Counted from the first letter of the stretch, positions 7,942-17,311 are shown. The stretch: DNA of 64,000 nt from Neiella holothuriorum (GCF_019457915.1 NZ_JAHZSS010000009.1:62001-126000), one strand, 5' to 3'. Notes: generated by a model not told the origin, from the sequence alone. Numbers and translations: made by a program.

Positions 7942-8280
7942 TTAGTTTCGCCTGTATGGCTTTTTTGGCATACGGCTGCGTTTGCCATCGAAGAACGCCA
8001 ATACTCTGAACCAATAGAGTGATTCTTCATAACCTAGGCTGTACGTTGGGCGTGCAGGCGGGATGAGTCCTAGTTTACGTCCTAGGCTGACAATCACGTA
8101 GAACGTGAGTTTTAGCGTCAGCCACGGGGCGAGAACCACCAATGTCGTCAGGCAATATCGGGTAAGTGTGTAGCCTACGCCATAAGTTTGTTCGAGTAAG
8201 GCAATGCCAATACACCAACCAAGCCCTGCCAGCATGGCTATTGGAAAGGTAATGGGGGCGAGTCGCATCATCAGTTGCAT
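7942..8280 (-). CDS. Small two-helix membrane protein coupled to the integrase gene
   Basis: About 112 residues. I choose the ATG at 8280 because AGGAGG (8289-8294) sits 8 nt upstream; a start further upstream would overlap the integrase. Two hydrophobic segments are visible, about 8-29 (ITFPIAMLAGLGWCIGIALL) and 45-68 (LTTLVVLAPWLTLKLTFYVI), followed by a basic tail ending in SRMPKKPYRRN. The integrase stop and this ATG are 1 nt apart (TAGCATG), so the two are co-translated. No family recognised. It occupies the place where an excisionase gene often sits, but nothing in it looks like an excisionase. Confidence 0.75.
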   Translation of the reverse strand: MQLMMRLAPITFPIAMLAGLGWCIGIALLEQTYGVGYTLTRYCLTTLVVLAPWLTLKLTFYVIVSLGRKLGLIPPARPTYSLGYEESLYWFRVLAFFDGKRSRMPKKPYRRN

Positions 8281-8281
8281 G

Positions 8282-9532
8282 CTAACGCCCTCCTGTGTGG
8301 TGTTGTGAAGCGGGCTCAAAGTTCACCAGCGGTTCGATCGCATCAGCCACGGTTTGATGGGCAATACGGCGCTCTTCGAAGTAATCGTGTCGGTCGTAGA
8401 TGCCCTCAACGCCTTTTAGCTTATGGTTAAGACAGCGTTCGGCCACATTGCCTGCAATGCCTAAAGAGGCGGCAAGGCTGCGAAAGGTGCGGCGTAAATC
8501 GTGTACGGTGAAGTGTTCAAGTTTGCCCATTTTATTGGGTGGCTGCTTTTTGCGCCCAGGCTCGCGACCAAACAGCTTAGAAATAGCACGGTTCAGTGTA
8601 TCTGGCCCCATATGCGGACGATGGCTTGCTCGTCTGGCTGGGAAAACATAAGGCGAGCCACAAGCGCGGATTTGCAGCTCGTTAAACCAGGCAATGGCTT
8701 GGCGTGGTAAGGGAATGCTTATCGGCACGCCAGTTTTACTTCGTTCCTTGGGTAGGTCCCACACGCCCGTGGTTAAATCCATTTCACGCCACATGGCTTC
8801 GCATAGTTCGCTTTTACGCACGCCCAAGACCAAAAACAGGCAGCAAGCGAGGTAGTTATCGCGGCCAAAGCTATTGATATGGGTATGGAACACGCTAAAA
8901 GCGTAGAGAATTTCCTCTTTGCTGAGCATCCTGTCTTTACTGGACTCCACGCCACCGGCATCGTCCACGGTAAATGCTGCGGCTGGGTTATTCAGCGTTA
9001 AGTCGAGCTTAATTGCATGTCGAAACAACTGCTTCATGTACATCAAGGTGTCGTTGGCAATGGTAGGGCGGTTACTTTCTCGAATGCGTTCCAATACTTC
9101 GCGCACATCGCGTGCGGTCACCTCAGAAATACACTTAATGCCAATGACTGGGCTTATCTCTTTGGTGTAAACCCGATACGGGATCTTGGGATGCTTCAGT
9201 CGTCGACTCAGGTCTGTTCTATACCAGTCATGGAACAGTTGATCCACGGTTTCAATGTCAGGTAACTCGATTTTCTGTTTTTCCAGAAGAGGATCTATGC
9301 CGTCACGTACTTCCTTTCGAAAGTATGCTGCGGCAATTCTGGCGTCTGCCAACGACATTAAAGGAAATTTCCCCAAGGTTGCTTCTCGTCTTCCTTTGGC
9401 GGTGGTGTAGCGGATCATCCAGTAAGGCGAGCCTTGTTTGCGGACGCAAAAGTATAGACCTTCACCATCTGAATATTTTTTGGGGTCGGCTTTGCTGTAT
9501 GCAATAACCTGTTTTGCTGTGAGTTTTCCCAT
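8282..9532 (-). CDS. int: P4-type tyrosine recombinase (island integrase)
   Basis: About 416 residues from the ATG at 9532, which has GGAG 8 nt upstream; an earlier in-frame start lacks support. The N-terminal part (MGKLTAKQVIAYSKADPKKY) is the DUF4102-type arm-binding domain of P4 integrases. The catalytic domain shows the Arg of LGVRKSEL (about 239), HDLRR (about 344-348), His of LNHK (about 370) and the Tyr of GIYDRHDY (about 379). It integrates and, with a recombination factor, excises the element. It lies beside the 3' end of yicC, a known insertion site for islands mobilised by SXT/R391-type elements. Direct repeats upstream probably form its arm sites. Confidence 0.95.
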   Translation of the reverse strand: MGKLTAKQVIAYSKADPKKYSDGEGLYFCVRKQGSPYWMIRYTTAKGRREATLGKFPLMSLADARIAAAYFRKEVRDGIDPLLEKQKIELPDIETVDQLFHDWYRTDLSRRLKHPKIPYRVYTKEISPVIGIKCISEVTARDVREVLERIRESNRPTIANDTLMYMKQLFRHAIKLDLTLNNPAAAFTVDDAGGVESSKDRMLSKEEILYAFSVFHTHINSFGRDNYLACCLFLVLGVRKSELCEAMWREMDLTTGVWDLPKERSKTGVPISIPLPRQAIAWFNELQIRACGSPYVFPARRASHRPHMGPDTLNRAISKLFGREPGRKKQPPNKMGKLEHFTVHDLRRTFRSLAASLGIAGNVAERCLNHKLKGVEGIYDRHDYFEERRIAHQTVADAIEPLVNFEPASQHHTGGR

Positions 9533-9575
9533 GTTTACTCCATAGTTGCTGAAATAATGGAGGGGGCAATAATGG

Positions 9576-9729
9576 CTGCCCACCACCGATTTGCTTATTG
9601 AATCAGCAGCTAACCTGTTGTGGTGGCGAGTTAAATGCGAAAATTTGGCAACTTACTGCCCACCAATTTGCTCACCGCAAAACGCTTATTGAGCCAAAAT
9701 GAGGGGGCTGCCCACCATTCTGCCCACCA
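9576..9729 (+). repeat. Four direct repeats CTGCCCACCA, likely integrase arm-type sites
   Basis: Exact copies lie at 9576-9585, 9656-9665, 9708-9717 and 9720-9729. Short directly repeated sites next to an integrase gene and an attachment end are typical arm-type binding sites for the integrase N-terminal domain. The first copy overlaps the region just upstream of the integrase start, so integrase binding could also repress its own gene. Function is inferred from position and pattern. Confidence 0.6.
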
Positions 9730-9786
9730 CTAAACAGGTAGTTGGTAACGGGCATCTGCAAACCGATTTGGACGGGAAAAATAAAA

Positions 9787-9822
9787 AAGCCCTGTATTTA
9801 CAAGCAAATAACAGGGCTTTTA
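9787..9822. terminator. Terminator hairpin between yicC and the island
   Basis: AAGCCCTGT (9787-9795) pairs with ACAGGGCTT (9811-9819), loop 15 nt, with T-runs usable in both directions. It lies just after the yicC stop on the - strand. TTGGACGGG is directly repeated on either side of it. Confidence 0.7.
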
Positions 9823-9847
9823 AGACATTCTTGGACGGGTGAAAAGA

Positions 9848-10717
9848 CTATTCGATATTCTGGATCTGCTCGCGCATTTGCTCGATGAGTACCTTCAATT
9901 CAACAGCGGCCTGAGTAATATCGGTCGTAATGGATTTAGAGCCCAGGGTATTTGCTTCGCGGTTGAACTCTTGCATCATGAAATCTAAACGACGGCCACA
10001 GGCGCCACCTTTTTTAAGGATCTTGTTGCTTTCCGCTACATGAGTGTCGAGCCGATCAAGCTCTTCCGCAACATCTGATTTTTGCGCAATCATGACCATT
10101 TCTTGCTCTAGTCGGCCAGCGTCTAGCTCGACTTTGGCTTCTTCCAAGCGAGTCATGATGCGATCGCGTTGCCACTGAGCTGCAACGGGCAGATGCTCTC
10201 GAACTAATGCGACTTGTTCGGCTACGCCATCTAGGCGCGTGGTGATTAAGTCTTTGAGTGCTTCTCCCTCTGCCTTACGGGCTTGTAGGAATTGCTTGAG
10301 GGTTTCATCAAAGCCGACCAATACGTCTTTGGTGATCTGATCTAAGTCTTGCTCTTTGGCCATCATCACGCCGGGCCATTGCATCACATCAACCGGATTG
10401 ACGTGCATGGAGCCGCCAACATGATCGCTAATCCAACGTGCTTTCGAAATGACTTCTTGGGCCAGCGATTCATTTAACTGCAGCTGACTATTATCTGCTT
10501 GTTGAAACTCGTAACGCAGGCTGCATTCAATTTTGCCGCGTTGCATGGCTTTACGAAAGCGTTCACGCAATACAGGATCGAGGCTGCGGAATTGCTCGGG
10601 AATGCGCATAAAGGTTTCTAAGTAACGCTGGTTTACCGAGCGAATTTCCCATACGGCGCTACCCCAAGAGGCTTTAATTTCGTGGCGCGCGTACGCCGTC
10701 ATGCTGTGAATGCTCAT
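9848..10717 (-). CDS. yicC: YicC-family endoribonuclease
   Basis: A 289-residue protein from the ATG at 10717 (N-terminus MSIHSMTAYARHE, matching the family; AAGGA upstream). The family ends in EQMREQIQNIE, which is intact here, so integration next to it has kept or restored the coding 3' end. YicC/YloC proteins are RNA endonucleases; in E. coli YicC affects small-RNA stability. It is usually found divergent from rph, with an extra gene between here. Full length. Confidence 0.95.
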   Translation of the reverse strand: MSIHSMTAYARHEIKASWGSAVWEIRSVNQRYLETFMRIPEQFRSLDPVLRERFRKAMQRGKIECSLRYEFQQADNSQLQLNESLAQEVISKARWISDHVGGSMHVNPVDVMQWPGVMMAKEQDLDQITKDVLVGFDETLKQFLQARKAEGEALKDLITTRLDGVAEQVALVREHLPVAAQWQRDRIMTRLEEAKVELDAGRLEQEMVMIAQKSDVAEELDRLDTHVAESNKILKKGGACGRRLDFMMQEFNREANTLGSKSITTDITQAAVELKVLIEQMREQIQNIE

Positions 10718-10804
10718 GTTCAATTCCTTGTGGCTCAAATGGCGTTGGCGAAGCAACGGCGGGAGCATTGAAATAGGTTTTTCAAAAGGCGGTCCATTAT
10801 GGCG

Positions 10805-12433
10805 TCAGCTTGCTGGATTCACCAGCCTATATTGGCCTTGATCGACCGGCGTCACTTGGTTTTCTTCCAGAATCCTGAGGATGGTCAAGTTAAGGGCTTC
10901 AGCCACTTCTAAATAAACATTGAAATCAGTCGTTTTGACATAACACAGAATATTCAACTCAAGACCATGATTGGTAAAACTCTGCAGTCTTACTCTCACT
11001 GGGTCATAGTCGATCATGGCGTGCTCGGTGAGTGCTTGCTTAATGTCGAGCAGCACGCGTTCGATGTCGCTGGCTTTGTTATCTAAGCGTAGTTTCAATG
11101 CCGGATTGAATCTTATTTTCTCGCGCTCGGCGAAATTTTCTAAATGGAGATCGACAAAGGTGGCGTTGGGAATATTGATGACGGTGCGGTCGAGCGTTCT
11201 CACTCGGGTAAACCGCAAACCGATCTCTTCCACAATCCCCGTTTGATCGCCAAATCGGCAAAAATCGCCGGCTTTAACCGGCGTTGAAATGTACAGCGTA
11301 ATGGCGCCAATAATGTTTTCGACTGATTTTTGTGCCGCCAAGGCGATGGCTAAGCCACCAATGCCCAGCCCGGCCAAAATTGTAGTGGCTTGAAAACCTA
11401 GATTTTCTAACCAAATGAGTAGAGCAAACAGCACCACCAAGGTTTTTAATACATTGAATAATGGGCGGAGCAATAACACGGCTTGGTCTTTGTGTTTTGC
11501 TAATAATTGGCGGCGGGTACGCTGGCGCAACAACTCCAAACTGATCACGATGACCCAAGTACAAGCGACAATTAGCAGGGTTTGCCCTTCGGCAATCGCG
11601 CGGCTTTCAATCGACGGCCTCAGTACGTCAAATTGGCTACGCACAATTAGTACGATGGTAAGCAAGCGCACCGGTCCGGAAATAAAGTGCTGAATGAGAT
11701 CAGAATGCTCATGCTGCTTGCGAAAAAAACGCTGTGCGAGCCAAAACAATGGCCAAGTCCCGGCGTAGGCACCAACCAACATGGCAACTACCATCACCCA
11801 CTGCCAACTCTGCATGCCCAATAATTGAAATGATGGCAGGTAAGGCGACAGCAGCTCCCCAATGGGTCCATCGCCATATTCTTGGTATAGGTTCGGTACG
11901 TGTGAAATCGACGCATTGGAAATTTTCCAAATATAAGCGCCGTCACCACGGGGGATCCGCTGCATAAAAATGCTCACCGTGCGATCGGACGTGGCAATTT
12001 TTCCGATTAGATCGCGGTAATTGGGCAAGCCATCTTGGCTGACGCCCGAGTTTGACTGACTCAGGGCATGTAGATCGACCCACAGTTTGCGATCAAGCAC
12101 TTGCTTCAATTGCTTCGCTAAATCCGCTGCGCTAATAGCGGCCACATCGTGTGGCAGGTTACGCGTATCTAGGTAATGTCCGGCTAACTCAAAGTCGTTA
12201 CGATTGGTGGCGTTGAGGAACCCCTCCATCGCAGAGCGAGGTGAGCCGCGGTTGAATTCATCAACCACCACCTGTTCATCGGGTGGGACCTGAGTGGCAT
12301 TAGTGGGAGCTTGGTCTTGCTGCTCTGTTTCGCCACTCAGCATACTTTTTAAGGTGGGCGGCTCGGCCAAACTTGTGAAACTGGCGCAAAAGAAAATAAC
12401 GAAGACGATTGTCAAATGGCGAAACATGGCCAT
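10805..12433 (-). CDS. MscS-family mechanosensitive channel with periplasmic N-terminal domain
   Basis: 542 residues. A signal peptide (about 1-23) and a periplasmic region of some 180 residues come first. Several membrane helices follow between about 205 and 340. The MscS pore segment is rich in Gly and Ala (AGLGIGGLAIALAAQ, about 352-366), followed by the beta domain (GDFCRFGDQTGIVEEIGLR) and the C-terminal cytoplasmic part. It should open under membrane tension to release solutes on osmotic downshock. It lies downstream of, and divergent from, rph. The start ATG has AGGG 7 nt upstream. Which MscS subfamily it belongs to is unclear. Confidence 0.9.
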   Translation of the reverse strand: MAMFRHLTIVFVIFFCASFTSLAEPPTLKSMLSGETEQQDQAPTNATQVPPDEQVVVDEFNRGSPRSAMEGFLNATNRNDFELAGHYLDTRNLPHDVAAISAADLAKQLKQVLDRKLWVDLHALSQSNSGVSQDGLPNYRDLIGKIATSDRTVSIFMQRIPRGDGAYIWKISNASISHVPNLYQEYGDGPIGELLSPYLPSFQLLGMQSWQWVMVVAMLVGAYAGTWPLFWLAQRFFRKQHEHSDLIQHFISGPVRLLTIVLIVRSQFDVLRPSIESRAIAEGQTLLIVACTWVIVISLELLRQRTRRQLLAKHKDQAVLLLRPLFNVLKTLVVLFALLIWLENLGFQATTILAGLGIGGLAIALAAQKSVENIIGAITLYISTPVKAGDFCRFGDQTGIVEEIGLRFTRVRTLDRTVINIPNATFVDLHLENFAEREKIRFNPALKLRLDNKASDIERVLLDIKQALTEHAMIDYDPVRVRLQSFTNHGLELNILCYVKTTDFNVYLEVAEALNLTILRILEENQVTPVDQGQYRLVNPAS

Positions 12434-12611
12434 ATTTAAGCCCTACTGCAATTAGAATAATGATGCATGTTGTTCATATTAGTTGAGATTTTAGGGCAAT
12501 TGAAAAATCTGCCACGGATTCACACATTCATTTTTTAGGCGCAGCAAATTACCGGCACTGCGCGGTAGGTTAATGCCCCCATTATGGTTACTTGGCTTGA
12601 AGACTAAGTTT

Positions 12612-12642
12612 TTGAGAAAACCGCTGCGCGCATCGTTATACT
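12612..12642 (+). promoter_or_regulatory. Probable rph-pyrE promoter
   Basis: -35 TTGAGA (12612-12617) and -10 TATACT (12637-12642), with a rather long 19-nt spacer, lie 36 nt before the rph ATG. The -10 is strong; the -35 assignment is tentative. Confidence 0.5.
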
Positions 12643-12678
12643 AGTGCCGATTTGAATTACAACTAAGCTGGAGCCGGC

Positions 12679-13395
12679 ATGCGCCCGAACGAAAGAGCCC
12701 CTGAACAACCCCGTCCTATCAAATTTACTCGCAATTACACCTGTCACGCCGAAGGGTCAGTATTGGTTGAATTTGGCGACACCAAAGTCTTGTGTACTGC
12801 GTCTGTTGACGATTCGGTGCCGCGTTTCTTGAAAGGCTCTGGCCAAGGTTGGGTTACCGCGGAATACAGCATGCTCCCGCGTGCAACTCATACGCGAGGC
12901 AATCGCGAAGCGGCGCGTGGCAAACAAGGTGGTCGCACCTTGGAAATTCAACGCCTCATCGCGCGTTCATTGCGAGCTGCGGTGGACTTAAAGGCTCTCA
13001 ATGATTACTCCATCACGTTAGATTGTGATGTGATTCAGGCTGACGGTGGTACCCGCACTGCGGCGATTACCGGTGCTTGTGTGGCCTTGGTTGATGCCTT
13101 CAACTGGATGGTTGCCGAAGGTAAATTAAAGAAAAGCCCGCTTAAATTTATGATTGCGGCGGTCTCTGTCGGTATTGTTGGTGAGAATGCGGTTTGTGAT
13201 TTGGAATACGTGGAAGATTCTGCCGCTGAAACCGACATGAACGTGGTGATGACCGAGCATGGCAAGTTGATTGAAGTGCAAGGAACGGCTGAGGGCGAGC
13301 CTTTCTCGTTTGATGAATTAGGTGAGCTGTTAGAACTCGCCAAAGGTGGCATTAACACTATTGTTGCCGAACAGAAGAAAGCGCTGGAGGATTAA
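12679..13395 (+). CDS. rph: Ribonuclease PH
   Basis: 238 residues, full length. RNase PH trims the 3' end of tRNA precursors by phosphorolysis. The N-terminal [16 protein letters not shown], the phosphate-binding [20 protein letters not shown] region (about 75-94) and [18 protein letters not shown] (about 115-132) are diagnostic. The ATG has GGAG upstream. pyrE starts 3 nt after its stop, and the pyrE ribosome-binding site GGAGG lies inside the rph 3' end, so the two form an operon as in enterobacteria. Confidence 0.98.
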   Translation: MRPNERAPEQPRPIKFTRNYTCHAEGSVLVEFGDTKVLCTASVDDSVPRFLKGSGQGWVTAEYSMLPRATHTRGNREAARGKQGGRTLEIQRLIARSLRAAVDLKALNDYSITLDCDVIQADGGTRTAAITGACVALVDAFNWMVAEGKLKKSPLKFMIAAVSVGIVGENAVCDLEYVEDSAAETDMNVVMTEHGKLIEVQGTAEGEPFSFDELGELLELAKGGINTIVAEQKKALED

Positions 13396-13398
13396 TCA

Positions 13399-14040
13399 GT
13401 GAAACCGTATCAGCAAGCATTTATTGAGTTTGCACTTGAGAAGCAAGTGCTTAAATTTGGCGAATTCACGTTGAAATCCGGCCGTAAAAGTCCTTATTTC
13501 TTCAATGCTGGTTTGTTTAATACCGGGCGCGATTTGGCCAAACTAGGCCGCTTTTATGCGGCGGCGTTGGCTGAAAGTGCTATCGCCTACGACGTGTTAT
13601 TTGGCCCTGCTTATAAAGGGATCCCAATTGCCACGACCACGGCGGTTGCGCTTGCCGACCATCACGACATGGATGTGCCGTACTGCTTTAACCGCAAAGA
13701 AGCCAAAGATCATGGCGAAGGCGGTAATTTAGTGGGCTCGCCGCTGCAAGGCCGCATTATGCTGGTGGATGATGTGATCACCGCTGGCACGGCCATTCGT
13801 GAATCAATGGCAATTATTGAAGCGAATCAGGCTGAATTGGCTGGCGTGCTCATTGCGCTAGACCGACAAGAGCGTGGTACCGGTGAATTGTCAGCTATTC
13901 AAGAAGTGGAGCGAGACTATCAGTGTCAAGTCACGTCCATTATCAGTTTGGCTGATTTAGTGACTTATCTTGAGGCGCAGCCAGAAATGGCCGCCCACCT
14001 AGAGCAGGTGAATAACTACCGTGCTGAATATGGTATTTAA
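13399..14040 (+). CDS. pyrE: Orotate phosphoribosyltransferase
   Basis: 213 residues starting at GTG. It converts orotate and PRPP to orotidine monophosphate in pyrimidine synthesis. The PRPP-binding loop is [16 protein letters not shown] (about 122-137), and substrate segments [13 protein letters not shown] and FGPAYKGIP are conserved. GGAGG 8-12 nt upstream, within rph, decides the GTG start. No attenuator was found between the two genes, unlike E. coli rph-pyrE, as only 3 nt separate them. Confidence 0.98.
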   Translation: MKPYQQAFIEFALEKQVLKFGEFTLKSGRKSPYFFNAGLFNTGRDLAKLGRFYAAALAESAIAYDVLFGPAYKGIPIATTTAVALADHHDMDVPYCFNRKEAKDHGEGGNLVGSPLQGRIMLVDDVITAGTAIRESMAIIEANQAELAGVLIALDRQERGTGELSAIQEVERDYQCQVTSIISLADLVTYLEAQPEMAAHLEQVNNYRAEYGI

Positions 14041-14057
14041 TGTGCTTTGAATAATAG

Positions 14058-14085
14058 CCCGGCTGCTCTAGTCAGCCGGGTCTAT
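14058..14085 (+). terminator. Hairpin after pyrE
   Basis: CCCGGCTG (14058-14065) pairs with CAGCCGGG (14073-14080), loop 7 nt, in the short gap between convergent pyrE and glgC. The following T content is poor, so it may work weakly or serve both directions. Confidence 0.55.
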
Positions 14086-15338
14086 ACCAACTGGGCTAAA
14101 TGCGCTTTGGTTACCACCACTACACCATTCTCGGTAATTGCAAAACGCTGGGCATCTAGCTCGGCATCCTCGCCAATTTCTAAACCATCTGGGATCACGC
14201 AGCCTTCATCAATAATGGCATGATGCACAACGCAGTTGGCACCAACATGAACGTCCGGCAGTAAAATCGACTGGTGCACTTCGGCGCAAGCTTCAACGCG
14301 GACGTTGTAGCAACAAAGTGATCGACTTATTTGAGCGCCAACAAAAACGCAGCCAGCAGAAATCAGTGAGTCTTTTGCGTAGGCGTGGTGACCGCAGCTG
14401 TCGTGAGTTAACTTCACAGGCGGCAAGTGTTCTTGATACGTCCAGATAGGCCAGTGTTTGTTGTACAAATTTAACTTCGGAACGGCTGCAATCAAATCCA
14501 TGCTGGCATCGTAGTAGGCTTCAATGGTGCCGACATCGCGCCAATATCCCGGTTGACCGTCGCAATTTTTGAAGTGATGAGCGATAAGTTTATGACTCGC
14601 TAATGCCTTGGGTAGTATGTCGTTGCCAAAGTCATGGCTAGAGTTTTCATCTTGGTGATCAGCGTGAAGTAAATCGAGCAACATTTGCTTGTTAAAAACG
14701 TAAATCCCCATTGACGCCAACACGTTGCCAGACGGCAATGCATAAGGAGAAGGATCGTCTGGTTTTTCAATAAACTGATGAATTCGGCCGTCTTCATCGC
14801 ATTGCAAGATGCCAAATTGATTACCAACCCGTTGTGGGACTTCAACACAGCCAATGGTGACATCGGCGTTTTGTGCCACGTGATCGTGCAGCATCGTGAG
14901 GTAGTCCATCGAGTAGACATGATCTCCGGCCAGCACTAATACATGTTCGGTATCAGTCACTTCCAGCATCTTCAGGTTTTGCCAAATGGCGTCGGCAGTA
15001 CCGGTATACCAGCCATTGCTTGAGCCTTGATGGGCAGGCAACAAATATACGAATTCGCCCATTTCTGAGACTAAATGACTCCAAGTGCGTTGCACGTGTT
15101 GGAGTAATCCAATGGCGTTGTATTGGGTCATGACGCCGACCCGTCGGATCCCTGAATTCATACAATTTGAAAGGGTGAAGTCGATGATTCGATACTTGCC
15201 GCCAAACGGCGTAGCGGGCTTTGCTCGGACTTTTGTTAGGCTGCCGAGGCGAGTACCTTTGCCGCCTGCAAGCACGTAGGCAATGGTGTTTCTAGCGATG
15301 TCATCTATATAACGTCCGGGAGGGTTGACCAAGCGCAT
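14082..15338 (-). CDS. glgC: Glucose-1-phosphate adenylyltransferase
   Basis: 418 residues. It makes ADP-glucose from ATP and glucose-1-phosphate, the committed step of glycogen synthesis. The nucleotide-binding AYVLAGGKGTRLGSLTKVRA (about 21-40) and KPATPFGGKYRIIDF are clear. So are GSSNGWYTGTADAIWQN, VLAGDHVYSMDY and the C-terminal left-handed beta-helix part. It stands alone here, without glgB/A/P neighbours. The start ATG has only a weak ribosome-binding site. Confidence 0.96.
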   Translation of the reverse strand: MRLVNPPGRYIDDIARNTIAYVLAGGKGTRLGSLTKVRAKPATPFGGKYRIIDFTLSNCMNSGIRRVGVMTQYNAIGLLQHVQRTWSHLVSEMGEFVYLLPAHQGSSNGWYTGTADAIWQNLKMLEVTDTEHVLVLAGDHVYSMDYLTMLHDHVAQNADVTIGCVEVPQRVGNQFGILQCDEDGRIHQFIEKPDDPSPYALPSGNVLASMGIYVFNKQMLLDLLHADHQDENSSHDFGNDILPKALASHKLIAHHFKNCDGQPGYWRDVGTIEAYYDASMDLIAAVPKLNLYNKHWPIWTYQEHLPPVKLTHDSCGHHAYAKDSLISAGCVFVGAQISRSLCCYNVRVEACAEVHQSILLPDVHVGANCVVHHAIIDEGCVIPDGLEIGEDAELDAQRFAITENGVVVVTKAHLAQLV

Positions 15339-15790
15339 GATGAAGATCTGTTCGATTAACCGTCAATCAAGCATAGTTGCTATAGCTGAACCTAAGCTTG
15401 ATCAGAGCCAAAATTAACACGCAAATAAAGTGCGCAGAAACAGGTTTTGTTGATTTTTTGCTCGAAAAATTAATTGCTAAAGCTTCCGAGGCTATTTGTC
15501 GATACAGATGTCACATTTGTCGATGAATCGCATTTTGCTGATTGTGAAAACTGCTAAAGTTGCTAGGGTCCGCGAACTGGGGGAGTTTCGTGAGTTCAAA
15601 AGGATTAGCGTGTTTGCTTATCACCCCGTAGCAAAGGCCACTGCACGCAGCACACGGATGTCATGGTTGAGGAATGAAGCATCATTCTGCTCATCAACAA
15701 ATACAATTCCTACGAATTGACAATGAGAACTCGCTTCACGAGGCAAAAATCCTGAAGGTCGCTAAGGCAACCTTCTAAGAGGTAAAAATA
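15339..15790. other. Promoter region of glgC and long leader of the chemotaxis receptor gene
   Basis: No gene is convincing here; a 74-codon open frame at 15496-15720 lacks a good ribosome-binding site and any recognisable family. ATTTGTCGAT occurs twice exactly 21 bp apart (15494-15503, 15515-15524), which suggests a regulator site. Hairpins follow in series: 15666-15698 (arms GAATGA/TCATTC inside GTTGA/TCAAC), 15704-15719 (CAATTC/GAATTG, 4-nt loop), and GAAGGT/ACCTTC just before the next ribosome-binding site. The leader may regulate the receptor gene. Confidence 0.45.
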
Positions 15791-17266
15791 ATGAAAATGA
15801 GCCTGAATAATAAATTGGTGTTTGTCTTGGTTGGCTTCGGCTTGCTTGGGCTAATTTTTGGTTGCAGCTTTTCCTACTTCAATTTGAAATCGAATTTGGA
15901 AGAAGCATATAAAGCCGATCAAACAGCCATGGTCGAACTGGCAACCGCATCACTGATTGAACCTGTATTTACCTACGATTTTGAGCAAAGCGAATCGATT
16001 GCAACGGCCGTGACCCAGTCCAACATTGTGTTTGGCATCCATGTGACCGACCACCGCGGCAAAGACATTGCGCGTATCGGTGAGTTAGCGGACGGCGACA
16101 TTATCGAACAAGAAGTGGTTCGAGATGGCAAAAGTATCGGTAAATTTAAAGTCTCGTTTGACCATAATGTGGTTTCAGATGAGCTCTCTCAGAAATTGAT
16201 GTTTATGAGCGTGACCATGGCCTTAATGCTGGCCGTTGTGGTGGTCGCGGCCTTTATTGCACTGCGCAAAATGGTGATTGAGCCAATCAACCATGTCGCC
16301 GACTCGCTCTACGAAATTGCTTCGGGTGATGGCGATTTGACGAAGCGTTTGAATGATAAACGTGGAGATGAGATTGGTACCTTAGCAACCAACTTTAACT
16401 TGTTGATGGATAACTTAGGCGGTTTGATGTCGAACGTTGCTTCGGTCTCAAGCAAAGTAACCTTGGTGTCAGACTCGTTGGCAGCAGGCGCTACTGAAAC
16501 CGAATCTAATACACGCGATCAGCGCAGCCAAATTGAACAGGTTGCCACTGCACTGCAAGAAATGAGCGCTAGTGCAATGGAAGTTGCGAAGAATGCGGAA
16601 GACACGTCAGACCGTACTCAAGAAGCGATGAACCAAGTGAATCACGGTGTTGAGCAGGTTCAAACCAATGCTGAAACCATTAACAGCTTGTCACAGCAAA
16701 TCAGTGCCACGGCTGAGCGCATTACCACATTACGCAGCGCCAGTACGGCCATTGGTTCGGTTGTTGAAGTGATCCGCAGCATCGCTGAGCAAACCAACTT
16801 GCTGGCCTTGAATGCGGCGATTGAAGCGGCGCGCGCAGGTGAGCAAGGCCGCGGTTTCGCCGTGGTTGCCGATGAAGTTCGCTCGTTGGCTCAGAAAACT
16901 CAAGAGTCCACGCAAGAAATTGAATCCATTGTGAACGAAGTGCAGCAAAGTGCTGAGGCGGCAAACACGTCAATGGCTGAAAGCCTAGGCTCAAGTGAAG
17001 AAGTGAATGATTCTGCATCACGCGTGAGTCAAGTGTTACAAGAAATCCTTGAGCATATCGTTACCATTAATGACATGAACGGTCAGGTTGCCACGGCGGC
17101 GCAGCAGCAAAGTCATGTTGCTACCGACATCAGCCAACACGTCACTGCAGTGAATGATCTGTCGCAATCGGTATCTGATAATGCGCAGGCGGTATCAACG
17201 CAAGTTCATGAGTTAGAACAATACAACAGCGAACTGTCTAGCAACATTAGTCGCTTCCGTATCTAA
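15791..17266 (+). CDS. Methyl-accepting chemotaxis protein
   Basis: 491 residues. TM1 is about 10-28, a small periplasmic sensor domain about 29-135, TM2 about 136-158 ([17 protein letters not shown]), then a HAMP domain (about 159-212). The signalling coiled coil has the conserved tip [20 protein letters not shown] and [16 protein letters not shown]. It would relay a ligand signal through CheW/CheA to the flagellar motor. No CheW-binding oddities and no C-terminal CheR pentapeptide are seen. The ATG has GAGG 9 nt upstream. It is followed by a strong terminator. The ligand is unknown. Confidence 0.95.
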   Translation: MKMSLNNKLVFVLVGFGLLGLIFGCSFSYFNLKSNLEEAYKADQTAMVELATASLIEPVFTYDFEQSESIATAVTQSNIVFGIHVTDHRGKDIARIGELADGDIIEQEVVRDGKSIGKFKVSFDHNVVSDELSQKLMFMSVTMALMLAVVVVAAFIALRKMVIEPINHVADSLYEIASGDGDLTKRLNDKRGDEIGTLATNFNLLMDNLGGLMSNVASVSSKVTLVSDSLAAGATETESNTRDQRSQIEQVATALQEMSASAMEVAKNAEDTSDRTQEAMNQVNHGVEQVQTNAETINSLSQQISATAERITTLRSASTAIGSVVEVIRSIAEQTNLLALNAAIEAARAGEQGRGFAVVADEVRSLAQKTQESTQEIESIVNEVQQSAEAANTSMAESLGSSEEVNDSASRVSQVLQEILEHIVTINDMNGQVATAAQQQSHVATDISQHVTAVNDLSQSVSDNAQAVSTQVHELEQYNSELSSNISRFRI

Positions 17267-17286
17267 CACTTGCTCAAGTCAAAAAA

Positions 17287-17311
17287 AACCAGCCAACCGG
17301 CTGGTTTTTTT
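17287..17311 (+). terminator. Rho-independent terminator of the chemotaxis receptor gene
   Basis: AACCAGCC (17287-17294) pairs with GGCTGGTT (17299-17306), a 4-nt loop, followed by a T-run. It lies 20 nt after the stop codon. Confidence 0.9.

Larger units (their letters stand above)
9533..9847. other. Integrase upstream region and probable island end
   Basis: No gene is seen here. The stretch holds the integrase ribosome-binding site, four direct copies of CTGCCCACCA, and the terminator hairpin of yicC. TTGGACGGG occurs twice, at 9768-9776 and 9831-9839, flanking that hairpin. The island boundary should lie between the last arm-like repeat (9729) and the yicC 3' end, but the exact core cannot be set without the other end of the element. 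Confidence 0.6.

Noticed and set aside
15496-15720. 74-codon open frame in the receptor leader
   Set aside because: No good ribosome-binding site, no known family and unusual composition; the region is better explained as a structured leader.
15540-15790. Possible c-di-GMP-I riboswitch before the receptor gene
   Set aside because: The conserved GACGCAAAGCC core and the matching second helix are missing.
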